Below, in pieces: positions 1 through 5,764 of a stretch of 11,304 nt of DNA (positions are counted from its first letter, which is position 1; each line of letters starts with the position of its first letter). The notes under the pieces were generated by a model, which ran no database searches, was not told the DNA's origin, and saw nothing but the letters and a program-made list of their open reading frames with translations. The stretch is from an uncultured Desulfovibrio sp. Lineage in GTDB: Bacteria; Desulfobacterota; Desulfovibrionia; Desulfovibrionales; Desulfovibrionaceae. The position numbers and the translations under genes were made by a program. The DNA is taken from assembly GCA_900541395.1 (NCBI GenBank), contig UQJT01000059.1, positions 1 to 11,304 of the forward strand, in the 5' to 3' direction.

Positions 1-213
1 AAAGCTTCGCTTTCGGAACACTCGGACTTGTCGGCACGGGATCGCATGGAGGGGCGACCAAACTAAACGCTTCGTTTTCACCCTTTCCGCCGTACGGCCC
101 GGCCGGGAGCGCGATTTTTCTCAGGTCGCGCCCGCCCCCGGCAATCCCTCCGGCGGCGGGCCGGGGTATGCACAAAGGGCAGCACCTTATCGTAACTTCA
201 TGCCGCCCCACCC
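1..213. other. Intergenic stretch downstream of cmk-moaC, no gene seen
   Basis: I see no supported gene here. The stretch holds several short inverted repeats. Two look alike: AAAGC-TTC-GCTTT at 1-13 and AAACG-CTT-CGTTT at 65-77, both with a CTTCG core. CGCGA (110-114) pairs with TCGCG (126-130). A GC-rich 11-bp stem with one mismatch lies at 131-141 and 150-160. None is followed by a clear T-tract on either strand, so none is a textbook intrinsic terminator. The stem at 131-160 is the best candidate for ending the hisC-cmk-moaC transcript. Confidence 0.5.
131..160 (-). terminator. Candidate stem-loop downstream of cmk-moaC
   Basis: Arms 131-141 and 150-160 pair over 11 positions with one mismatch around an 8-base loop, about 54 bases past the MoaC stop codon. 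The minus strand beyond the stem has no run of T. It could be a factor-dependent terminator or an mRNA 3'-end protecting hairpin. Support is structural only. Confidence 0.3.
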
Positions 214-1374
214 TCACAAGGCGGCCACAAACTCGCCGCTTTTGCCGCCCGCCTTGTACAGCAACCGCACGTCGCGGATAATCATATCCTTCTGCACGGC
301 CTTGGCCATGTCGTAGATGGTGGCCGCCGCCGTCTGGGCGGCGAACAACGCTTCCATCTCCACACCCGTTTTACCCGTGGTCCGTACTTCGGTTTCCAGA
401 ATCACCGCCGGAGGTTCGTCCTGAATAGTGAAACGCACGTCGGCGTAAGTAATAGACAACGGATGGCAGAGAGGGATCATCTCCCAGGTGCGCTTGGCCG
501 CCATAATGCCCGCTATTTTGGCCGTGGCCAGCACATCGCCTTTGGGCAAAGCGTCGCGCCGCAGCAAATCCAGGGTCTCGGCCCGCATTTCCACCACGGC
601 CCGGGCCCGGGCCACCCGGTCGGTCTCGACCTTGGTCCCTACGTCCACCATGCGCAACGAGCCGTCCGCCGCCAGATGGGAAAAAGCGGGAGCGCGTACC
701 GCTTCGAGCAAGACGTTCAGCACTTCCTCCGGACTCAGATCGGACGTATCGACGATAACCGCGTCCGACGCGGGCCGAAGCGGATCCACGACGCGATTGC
801 GGTCCTGCTCGTCGCGGGCTGCAATGGCCGCCAGCACGGTATCTTTATCCGCCGTCTCGCCTCGATCCGCCAGTTCGCGGCAGCGCCGCTCGGCCCGGAC
901 TTCGGGCCGGGCGTCCAGAAAAAACTTATACCGGGCCTCAGGAAACACCCGGGTGCCCATGTCTCGCCCCTCCGCCACCAGCGACCAACGGCGGCCCAGA
1001 CTCCGCTGCACGTTCTGGAGCGCCTCGCGCAACACGGGCAGACGGGCCACCAGCGAGGCCAAGCGCCCGGCTTTTTCGGTGCGGATTTCATCGCCCACGG
1101 GCTGACCGTTGCAGAACAGGCACAGGCTGTCCCTGTCCGTGGGGCAGGGTTCCAGACTGAAACTATATTCCGCGCAGCGACGCCGCAACTCCTCGTCGCT
1201 CATATCGGCCGCGGCGGCGCCCAGACGCAGGCCCAGTGTACGGTACATGGCGCCGGTGTCCAGATAGGGCACGCCCAGGGCGGCGGCCAGGCGGCGGGCC
1301 GTGGTGCTTTTGCCCACCCCGGCCGGGCCGTCCAGGGTAATAACGGACGGAACGTCCCGAATTTCGGGGCTCAT
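214..1374 (-). CDS. cmk-moaC: Fused cytidylate kinase and MoaC (cyclic pyranopterin monophosphate synthase)
   Basis: One uninterrupted 386-residue reading frame holds two cytosolic enzymes. Residues about 10-230 are cytidylate kinase (CMP/dCMP + ATP to CDP/dCDP). Visible motifs are the P-loop GPAGVGKST (16-24), the LDTGAMYR nucleotide-binding stretch (about 38-45), GRDMGT (about 136-141) and the RDEQDRNR lid motif (about 187-194). Residues about 232-386 are MoaC, which converts the GTP-derived intermediate made by MoaA to cyclic pyranopterin monophosphate in molybdenum/tungsten cofactor synthesis. Here LCHPL, the TGKTGVEMEAL stretch, YDMAKAVQKDM and the terminal GGKSG are intact. Each half is near the family's normal length (about 227 and 160 residues). 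The start at 1374 is chosen because it overlaps the hisC stop as ATGA and has GGGAGG six bases upstream; an in-frame ATG at 1404 would lie inside hisC. The MoaC half has no start of its own: its first Met (residue 242) lies inside the conserved MVDVG. Both activities are inferred from conserved residues. Confidence 0.93.
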   Translation of the reverse strand: MSPEIRDVPSVITLDGPAGVGKSTTARRLAAALGVPYLDTGAMYRTLGLRLGAAAADMSDEELRRRCAEYSFSLEPCPTDRDSLCLFCNGQPVGDEIRTEKAGRLASLVARLPVLREALQNVQRSLGRRWSLVAEGRDMGTRVFPEARYKFFLDARPEVRAERRCRELADRGETADKDTVLAAIAARDEQDRNRVVDPLRPASDAVIVDTSDLSPEEVLNVLLEAVRAPAFSHLAADGSLRMVDVGTKVETDRVARARAVVEMRAETLDLLRRDALPKGDVLATAKIAGIMAAKRTWEMIPLCHPLSITYADVRFTIQDEPPAVILETEVRTTGKTGVEMEALFAAQTAAATIYDMAKAVQKDMIIRDVRLLYKAGGKSGEFVAAL

Positions 1375-2498
1375 ACCCGGCCTCCCCGCAGAATATCCGC
1401 GCACTCGGCCAAAAACAGCCGGTTTTCTTCTTCCATGCCCACGCTGACCCGCAGCCAGTCAGGCAGATGGTACCCGCCCAACGCGCGCACGATGATGCCC
1501 CGCTCCAACAAGGTCTGGTGCAGCACACGAGCATCCGGCCCGCCCACGGGCGGCGCGAACATCAAAAAATTGGCGTGGCTGGGCAGCACCGTGCACCCCA
1601 ACGCCCGCAGGCCGTCGGACAGCACGGTTCGTCCTTCGGCCACCACGCGCCGGGTGATTTCGCGGAAAATATCGTCCTCCAGCGCGGCCACGGCCGCCTG
1701 TTCAGCCAACACATTCACCGAAAAGGGCAGACGTACCCGCCACATATAGTCGGCCAGACGCGGGGGAAGAATACCATAGCCCACGCGCAATCCGGCCAAA
1801 CCATACACTTTGGAAAAAGTGCGCAACAAGGCCACATTGGGCACTTCGTCCAGATGCTTCAAAAGCGAGTGCTCCTCACCCGCAAAATCGATGTAGGCCT
1901 CGTCCACCACCAACAGGCAGGCGGGGGGCAGGGCGCGGGCCACGCGAATCAGGTCGCGGACCGGAGCCAGACGCCCTGAGGGGTTGTCGGGCGAAGTGAC
2001 GAATACCAGGGTGGTATTGGCATCCACCCGTTCCAGCAGACTGTCGAAATCAAAGCTGAAATCCTCGGCCAGACGGGCGCGGCGCAGTTCCACCCCGGCC
2101 AGGCGGGCCTGAGTGACGTAAAGACCGAAACAGGGCCGGAAGGCCACGGCGTTGTGTACGCCGGGCACGGCCCGCACCCGGAACAGAAGATCAATGACCT
2201 CATCCGAGCCGTTACCCACGAAGACACGGGCCGGCTCAACCCCCAAGCGTCCGGCCAGCGCCGCCGTCAGCCGGGGATTGCCCGCCTGCGGATAGCGGTA
2301 AACGTACTCGACGTTGTCCTGCAGCACTGCCTGCACCACAGGCGACGCGCCCAGCGGGTTTTCGTTGCTGGCCATCTTGACGACGCGCTCAAGGCTGTAA
2401 CGCCGCTGAATCTCCTCAATGCTCAGGCCGGGCTCGTACGGCTCGAACGCCGCAACTTCCGGACGCACGTCGTCGGGAGAGGTAAAGGGCATGGACAT
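1371..2498 (-). CDS. hisC: Histidinol-phosphate aminotransferase
   Basis: This 375-residue fold-type I PLP aminotransferase converts imidazole-acetol phosphate and glutamate to histidinol phosphate in histidine synthesis. Motifs in order are SNENPLG (45-51), RYPQAG (about 68-73), NPSG (172-175), DEAYIDF (199-205), the Schiff-base lysine in TFSK (K230) followed by GLAGLRVGYG, and the substrate-carboxylate arginine in LRVSVG (about 350). The family is usually 350-375 residues. Aromatic or other amino-acid substrates are possible for HisC relatives. The frame is open back to 2597, but that extension runs through the upstream terminator hairpin and is rejected. AGGTGA at 2501-2506 best serves ATG 2498; a second ATG at 2492 is possible. 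The stop overlaps the cmk-moaC start by 4 bp. No convincing promoter is seen between the terminator and the start, so expression may depend on readthrough or a weak promoter. Confidence 0.95.
   Translation of the reverse strand: MSMPFTSPDDVRPEVAAFEPYEPGLSIEEIQRRYSLERVVKMASNENPLGASPVVQAVLQDNVEYVYRYPQAGNPRLTAALAGRLGVEPARVFVGNGSDEVIDLLFRVRAVPGVHNAVAFRPCFGLYVTQARLAGVELRRARLAEDFSFDFDSLLERVDANTTLVFVTSPDNPSGRLAPVRDLIRVARALPPACLLVVDEAYIDFAGEEHSLLKHLDEVPNVALLRTFSKVYGLAGLRVGYGILPPRLADYMWRVRLPFSVNVLAEQAAVAALEDDIFREITRRVVAEGRTVLSDGLRALGCTVLPSHANFLMFAPPVGGPDARVLHQTLLERGIIVRALGGYHLPDWLRVSVGMEEENRLFLAECADILRGGRV
1381..1386 (-). promoter_or_regulatory. Ribosome binding site of cmk-moaC, inside hisC
   Basis: GGGAGG on the minus strand lies six bases before the ATG at 1374, which overlaps the hisC TGA as ATGA. 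This favours the 1374 start over the upstream ATG at 1404 and suggests translational coupling to hisC. Confidence 0.75.
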
Positions 2499-2500
2499 GC

Positions 2501-2506
2501 TCACCT
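2501..2506 (-). promoter_or_regulatory. Ribosome binding site of hisC
   Basis: AGGTGA on the minus strand matches the 3' part of the AGGAGGTGA consensus. Measured from AGG, it sits 5 bases from the ATG at 2498 and 11 from the ATG at 2492, so 2498 is preferred. Confidence 0.55.
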
Positions 2507-2540
2507 GCCGGGTTGAAGGCGCTTCCCGCCCGCGGGAAGG

Positions 2541-2588
2541 AAAAAAAGCCGCTTTCCGGCGGAACAAAAGCCGTTCCCCGGAAAGCGG
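2541..2588 (-). terminator. Intrinsic terminator of the universal stress protein gene
   Basis: An 11-bp perfect stem (2549-2559 with 2578-2588) continues, after one bulged base at 2560, into GGAAC/GTTCC (2561-2565 with 2573-2577) closed by a 7-base loop. On the minus strand the stem is followed almost directly by seven T (2547-2541). It starts 24 bases beyond the stress-protein stop. A second hairpin (2522-2539, CTTCCC/GGGAAG) sits between the T-tract and hisC. Confidence 0.9.
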
Positions 2589-2611
2589 TCGGATCAAACC
2601 CGAAACGGGGC

Positions 2612-3085
2612 TCAGGCCTGGGCCGGAGCGCCGGTCGCCTCATCCGTGACAGGACGGATGGTCAGCACGGGCAAAGCCGAATTTTTGACCACCTTTTCGG
2701 CCACCGAGCCGAACAGGATGCGGTCGATACCCTTGCGCCCGTGGGTACCCATGACGATAAGGTCGGCCTTCTCGTTTTCGGCCAGGGCCAGAATTTCTTC
2801 GGCCGCGTAGCCCACCACCACTTCCGCCTTGACGGGCACATCGCCGAAATGCTCGGCTACAAAGGTGGTCATGGCCTTTTCCGCGCCGCTGACGATTTCG
2901 CCCACGAAACTGTCAATGGTGTTGGGAGGCACATGAAAGCCGGTGTACTGGGTCAGCGTGGGCGCGGCGTATACGGCCACGATGCTCGCGCCGGACATTT
3001 TGGCCAGCATGGTGGCGTATTCCGCCACGACCTTGCTGTGCTCGGACAGATCAAGCGCGCAGACGATCTTTTGCAGTTGCGGCAT
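2612..3085 (-). CDS. Universal stress protein (UspA family, ATP-binding type)
   Basis: A 157-residue single Usp domain. It begins with the typical first strand QKIVCALDLSE (conserved Asp at residue 11) and carries the ATP-binding signature G-2X-G-9X-G-S at about 113-127 (MGTHG...FGS), so it is of the nucleotide-binding class rather than the UspA class proper. The end, LPVLTIRPV, is the usual last strand. Members are cytosolic dimers linked to survival under starvation, oxidative or energy stress; the client process of this one cannot be told from sequence. GGAGG lies six bases before the ATG. A sigma-70-like promoter lies about 60 bases upstream and a strong terminator follows, so it is probably a single-gene transcript. 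It is divergent from the sigma-54-driven gene at 3327. Confidence 0.93.
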   Translation of the reverse strand: MPQLQKIVCALDLSEHSKVVAEYATMLAKMSGASIVAVYAAPTLTQYTGFHVPPNTIDSFVGEIVSGAEKAMTTFVAEHFGDVPVKAEVVVGYAAEEILALAENEKADLIVMGTHGRKGIDRILFGSVAEKVVKNSALPVLTIRPVTDEATGAPAQA

Positions 3086-3144
3086 GAGAAGCCTCCAGAG
3101 TTAGAGCCACGGAAGACGCGGACGACGTCCCCTCGAATACCCGT

Positions 3145-3173
3145 AGAATAGGTGGTTTTTGCCGCATAGACAA
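3145..3173 (-). promoter_or_regulatory. Sigma-70-like promoter of the universal stress protein gene
   Basis: On the minus strand TTGTCT (3173-3168) and TATTCT (3150-3145) are separated by 17 bases, each matching 4 of 6 consensus positions. The predicted start near 3138 leaves a leader of about 53 bases. Confidence 0.5.
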
Positions 3174-3280
3174 GCCCCGGAGCCGGCGGACGGAACGTCC
3201 CGGCGGGCGGGAGCGGCATTCTTTGCCTGGCGTCTTTTTTGAAAACATGGTATTTCAAGTTCTTAGAAAATGAGCCCGCA

Positions 3281-3298
3281 CTGGCAAGCTTTTTGCTT
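3281..3298 (+). promoter_or_regulatory. Sigma-54 (-24/-12) promoter
   Basis: CTGGCAAG-CTTT-TTGCT matches the sigma-54 consensus TGGCACG-N4-TTGCW at all but one defined position. GG (3283-3284) and GC (3295-3296) have the required 10-base spacing. The predicted start near 3308 gives a 19-base leader to the ATG at 3327. Sigma-54 promoters need an enhancer-binding activator; no binding site for one could be assigned in 3086-3280. Confidence 0.75.
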
Positions 3299-3326
3299 GT
3301 GAGGGAGAAACAAGCTTGGAGGCCCC

Positions 3327-3854
3327 ATGAAGATTAATGAGGAACTGGAGCGCCTGCTCGGCACGGAAGCTTTCCGGCAGCAGACGCGTACGGTGGGAAA
3401 CTCCGGCGGAGACGGTTTTGAAAGCCTGCTGACCCGACAACTGGCGCAGGGCGGACAGAGCGGGGCGGACAACCCCGACCTGTTGCGCGCGCTGGGCGAT
3501 CCTCTGCGCCTGGCCAACCTTGATGTCATGACTCTGGGCGGCCTGAACGCCGCTGAAAACGCGGCGGACTCAAACGGGGACGAGGCCCTGCTGGAATCCC
3601 TGACCGCCGGACTGGCCTCGGGTCTGGACGGTCTGGACAATTACGCCGCCGGGCTGGACGACCGTTCCTCCGACGGACTGCGCCGGGCCTGGAACGCCCT
3701 GGAAAACCTCGACGGCGCCCTCGCGGGTTTGCGTCAGGACCTGGGCAGGCTTTCCCAACCCAACGCGGAGCTGGAATCCATGCTGAATGAACTGGAAGTT
3801 CTCGCCACCACAGAGAAATTCAAGTTCAACCGCGGCGACTACCTGGTCGGCTGA
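3327..3854 (+). CDS. Conserved-looking hypothetical protein behind a sigma-54 promoter
   Basis: I do not recognise this 175-residue protein with confidence. It has no signal peptide, no membrane segment and no cysteine. It is acidic and rich in Leu, Asp, Asn and Gly. The first 30 residues look amphipathic (MKINEELERLL...), residues about 30-110 are low-complexity with FESLLTRQLAQ and several LA/GL repeats, and about 110-160 is likely helical. The last 20 residues (ELEVLATTEKFKFNRGDYL region) look like the conserved core; I have an unverified impression that similar F-N-R-G-D-Y tails end small proteins of other deltaproteobacteria. GGAGG precedes the ATG by four bases. Its own sigma-54 promoter and a following stem-loop make it a single-gene unit under activator control. 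A motility or surface role is possible because sigma-54 often drives such genes, but nothing in the protein proves it. Confidence 0.8.
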   Translation: MKINEELERLLGTEAFRQQTRTVGNSGGDGFESLLTRQLAQGGQSGADNPDLLRALGDPLRLANLDVMTLGGLNAAENAADSNGDEALLESLTAGLASGLDGLDNYAAGLDDRSSDGLRRAWNALENLDGALAGLRQDLGRLSQPNAELESMLNELEVLATTEKFKFNRGDYLVG

Positions 3855-3888
3855 ATTCGGCCGCGACCAAGCGCGACAGCTCGCATTC

Positions 3889-3919
3889 GAGGGGGAGAGG
3901 ATATAATCCTCTCCCCCTC
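3889..3919 (+). terminator. Stem-loop terminator after the 3327-3854 gene
   Basis: A perfect 14-bp stem (3889-3902 with 3906-3919) with a 3-base loop starts 34 bases after the stop codon. The tail (TTGCGTT) is only weakly T-rich. It separates the sigma-54 gene from the TetR operon promoter. Confidence 0.65.
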
Positions 3920-3947
3920 TTGCGTTAACGGCAGCCCCTTTTATTAA

Positions 3948-3980
3948 TCAAACGTTTGACAAATAAGTGTCGACAATTGT
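3948..3980. promoter_or_regulatory. Candidate TetR operator palindromes over the -35 box and spacer
   Basis: TCAAACGTTTGA (3948-3959) is a perfect 12-bp palindrome running into the -35 box. TGTCGACA (3968-3975) and ACAATTGT (3973-3980) are perfect 8-bp palindromes in the spacer. TTGACA and TGTCGA (3956-3961 and 3968-3973) also form a near-perfect inverted repeat with a 6-base gap. TetR proteins bind palindromes of this size as dimers, so autoregulation by the adjacent repressor is likely. Which palindrome is the operator cannot be decided here. Confidence 0.5.
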
Positions 3981-3985
3981 AGACT
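3956..3985 (+). promoter_or_regulatory. Promoter of the tetR-hlyD-permease operon
   Basis: A consensus TTGACA (3956-3961) and TAGACT (3980-3985, 4 of 6) are separated by 18 bases in a locally AT-rich stretch. A start near 3992 would give an 18-base leader containing the AGGAGA at 3999-4004. The elements overlap several palindromes, as expected for a repressed promoter. Confidence 0.65.
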
Positions 3986-4009
3986 GATGCCGAATTTCAG
4001 GAGAACCCC

Positions 4010-4768
4010 ATGTCGTCCGCCGTCCGTCCGCCCTCCGTCCCTTTTCCCGCCGCCGTGCCGTCCCCGGAAACGGAGGCTGAAGGCAGCCGGGATCAACGCA
4101 CCGCCAAGGGAGAGGCCACCCGCGCCCGCTTGCTGACCGAGGCCATGCGGCTGTTTGCCGAACGCGGCTACGACGGGGCGAGCACCCGCGCCCTGGCCGA
4201 GGCGGCTTCCAGCAACGTGGCCCTCATCACTTTTCATTTCGGCAGCAAACGCGGCCTGTACGAGGCCACCATCAAAGCCGTGGAGCAGCGTCTGACCACG
4301 GTGGTCGCCCCCATACTCGACACCCTGCGCCGGGAACGGGCGAGTCGCAACGTCGGGCACGCCGAACTCATGACTCTCATCCGCGCCCTCATCCGGCGTT
4401 TGCTCGGTCAGTTGCTGCCCGTCACGCCCACCCCCGGCTTCTTTCAACTGCTTTCGCGCGAAATGCAGGAACAGGGACCGCTGTCCGAACGGCTGTGGAA
4501 GCTTTTCATGCCCGTACTGGCCACCGTGGAGGAAACCCTGGTGGCCGCCAGTTCCCCCGCCCTGCGCGACAAGGCCCGCATGGCCTCGTTTCTGCTGGTC
4601 GTGTCTCTGCTCGGCGTGGTGCGCGACTACGACGCCTTTCGCCGCCATCTGCCCGAGCCCCGGGATCAGGCCGCCGACGCCGCCGCTCTGGCGGATCTGC
4701 TGTGCGCCGGCCTGCCCGGCCAGTTTCCCGCCCCGGCGGCGCGGTTCCCGACAAGGAGTGCCTCATGA
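4010..4768 (+). CDS. TetR-family repressor, CecR-like
   Basis: A 252-residue regulator. Residues 1-30 are a Pro/Ala-rich tail, probably disordered. The helix-turn-helix domain spans about 34-80 (KGEATRARLLTEAMRLFAERGYDGASTRALAEAA, then the recognition region ending FHFGSKRGLY). The effector/dimer domain follows; its FFQLLSREMQEQGPLSERLWKLFMPVL stretch resembles the C-terminal domain of E. coli CecR (YbiH), which controls the ybhGFSR exporter genes. The same arrangement here (repressor, then fusion protein and permeases) supports the assignment. AGGAGA five bases before the ATG fixes the start. The stop overlaps the hlyD-type ATG by 4 bp. It probably represses its own operon through the upstream palindromes and responds to a substrate of the exporter. 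The inducer is unknown. Confidence 0.88.
   Translation: MSSAVRPPSVPFPAAVPSPETEAEGSRDQRTAKGEATRARLLTEAMRLFAERGYDGASTRALAEAASSNVALITFHFGSKRGLYEATIKAVEQRLTTVVAPILDTLRRERASRNVGHAELMTLIRALIRRLLGQLLPVTPTPGFFQLLSREMQEQGPLSERLWKLFMPVLATVEETLVAASSPALRDKARMASFLLVVSLLGVVRDYDAFRRHLPEPRDQAADAAALADLLCAGLPGQFPAPAARFPTRSAS
4753..4758 (+). promoter_or_regulatory. Ribosome binding site of the membrane fusion protein gene
   Basis: AAGGAG lies inside the end of the repressor gene, six bases before the ATG at 4765, which overlaps the repressor TGA as ATGA. It selects this start over the much longer open frame upstream. Confidence 0.75.
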
Positions 4769-5763
4769 AAAAAGTCATTCTGCCCGTCCTGGTGGGCATT
4801 GCCGGTCTGGCCCTGCTGCTGCTCGCCGTGGGCGGCGCGCTGGACGTTTCAAACAAACCGGTCTTTATTCAGGGAGAAATAGACGCCACCCGGGTGGACG
4901 TGTCGGCCAAAATTTCCGGACGCGTGGCTGAACAGGCGGTGCGCGACGGCGCTCAGGTCGCGACGGGCGAGCTCTTGCTGGTGCTGGACAGCCCCGAGCT
5001 TCAGGCCCGCGTGCGGCAAGCCGAGGCAAACCTGGCCGCCGCCAGGGCCCAGCTTGAAAAAGTGCGCAACGGCACGCGCGTGGAAGAGGTACGCCAGGCC
5101 GAAAACGCCCACGCCGAGGCTGTGGCCGCTCTCACCGTGGCCGAACAGACTTTTGCGCGCATCAAACGTCTGCACGACGCCAGGGCCATTTCCTCTCAAA
5201 ACTACGATGAGGCCAAAAGCCAGCTCGATATGGCCCGTGAACGCGAAAAACGGGCACGCGCGGCCATGGATATGGCCCATGCCGGAGCGCGGGCCGAGGA
5301 CGAGCAGGCCGTGGACGCCCAGGCTCGCCTGGCCGAAGCCAAACTGGCCGAAGTGGAGTCCATGCGGGCCGACGTGCAGTTGCGTTCGCCCATAAACGGC
5401 GAAGTGAACAAGGTGCTGGTGCGCCAGGGCGAACTGGTCAGCGCGGGCTATCCGCTGGTCACCCTGGTGGACCTGAACGACGTATGGGCCGTGGTGCAGT
5501 TGCGCGAGGAATACCTCACTCATATCCGCATGGGCGAAACCTTCAAAGCCCGCGTTCCCGCCCTGGGCGACAAGGAAGTGACCTTCCGCGTCACCTATAT
5601 CGCGCCTCTGGGCGATTTCGCCACCTGGCGGGCCACCAACGACTCGGGCTCCTTCGATCTCAAGACCTTCGAGATTCACGGACAGCCCGTGGAGTCCGTT
5701 CCCGGCCTGCGGCCCGGCATGAGCGTCATCTTCGATATCAAGGACAATATACCGGGGGCATGA
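4765..5763 (+). CDS. HlyD-family periplasmic membrane fusion protein
   Basis: A 332-residue adaptor linking an inner-membrane exporter to an outer-membrane channel. Residues 4-26 form the N-terminal membrane anchor. The two lipoyl half-motifs lie at about 43-77 (VDVSAKISGRVAEQAVRDGAQVATGELLLVLD) and 203-236 (VQLRSPINGEVNKVLVRQGELVSAGYPLVTLVDL). Between them, about 78-200, is a long Ala/Glu/Arg-rich coiled-coil hairpin with YbhG-like RNGTRVEEVRQAE. A beta-barrel domain follows and the tail holds FATWRATNDSGSFDLKTFE and LRPGMSVIFDI. Length matches E. coli YbhG/YhiI (about 330-355). It is coupled to the repressor upstream, and the first permease starts one base after its stop. The substrate is unknown; CecR/YbhG relatives are linked to antibiotic or small-cation tolerance, but that cannot be transferred safely. 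Confidence 0.92.
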   Translation: MKKVILPVLVGIAGLALLLLAVGGALDVSNKPVFIQGEIDATRVDVSAKISGRVAEQAVRDGAQVATGELLLVLDSPELQARVRQAEANLAAARAQLEKVRNGTRVEEVRQAENAHAEAVAALTVAEQTFARIKRLHDARAISSQNYDEAKSQLDMAREREKRARAAMDMAHAGARAEDEQAVDAQARLAEAKLAEVESMRADVQLRSPINGEVNKVLVRQGELVSAGYPLVTLVDLNDVWAVVQLREEYLTHIRMGETFKARVPALGDKEVTFRVTYIAPLGDFATWRATNDSGSFDLKTFEIHGQPVESVPGLRPGMSVIFDIKDNIPGA

Positions 5764-5764
5764 C

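Noticed and set aside
463..1749. Long plus-strand open frame (428 residues) opposite cmk-moaC and hisC
   Set aside because: Its peptide is His/Gly/Arg-rich without domains, and the opposite strand encodes recognisable enzymes. It reflects high GC content.
2499..2597. N-terminal extension of HisC by 33 residues
   Set aside because: It would translate through the intrinsic terminator and its T-tract; homology and the ribosome binding site place the start at 2498.
3902..3907. Exact TATAAT as a -10 box
   Set aside because: It sits in the loop and closing stem of the terminator hairpin and has no -35 element 16-18 bases upstream; it arises from the stem-loop sequence.
3944..4648. 234-residue minus-strand open frame opposite the TetR gene
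   Set aside because: Gly/His/Gln-rich shadow; the plus strand carries a clear helix-turn-helix protein with promoter and ribosome binding site.
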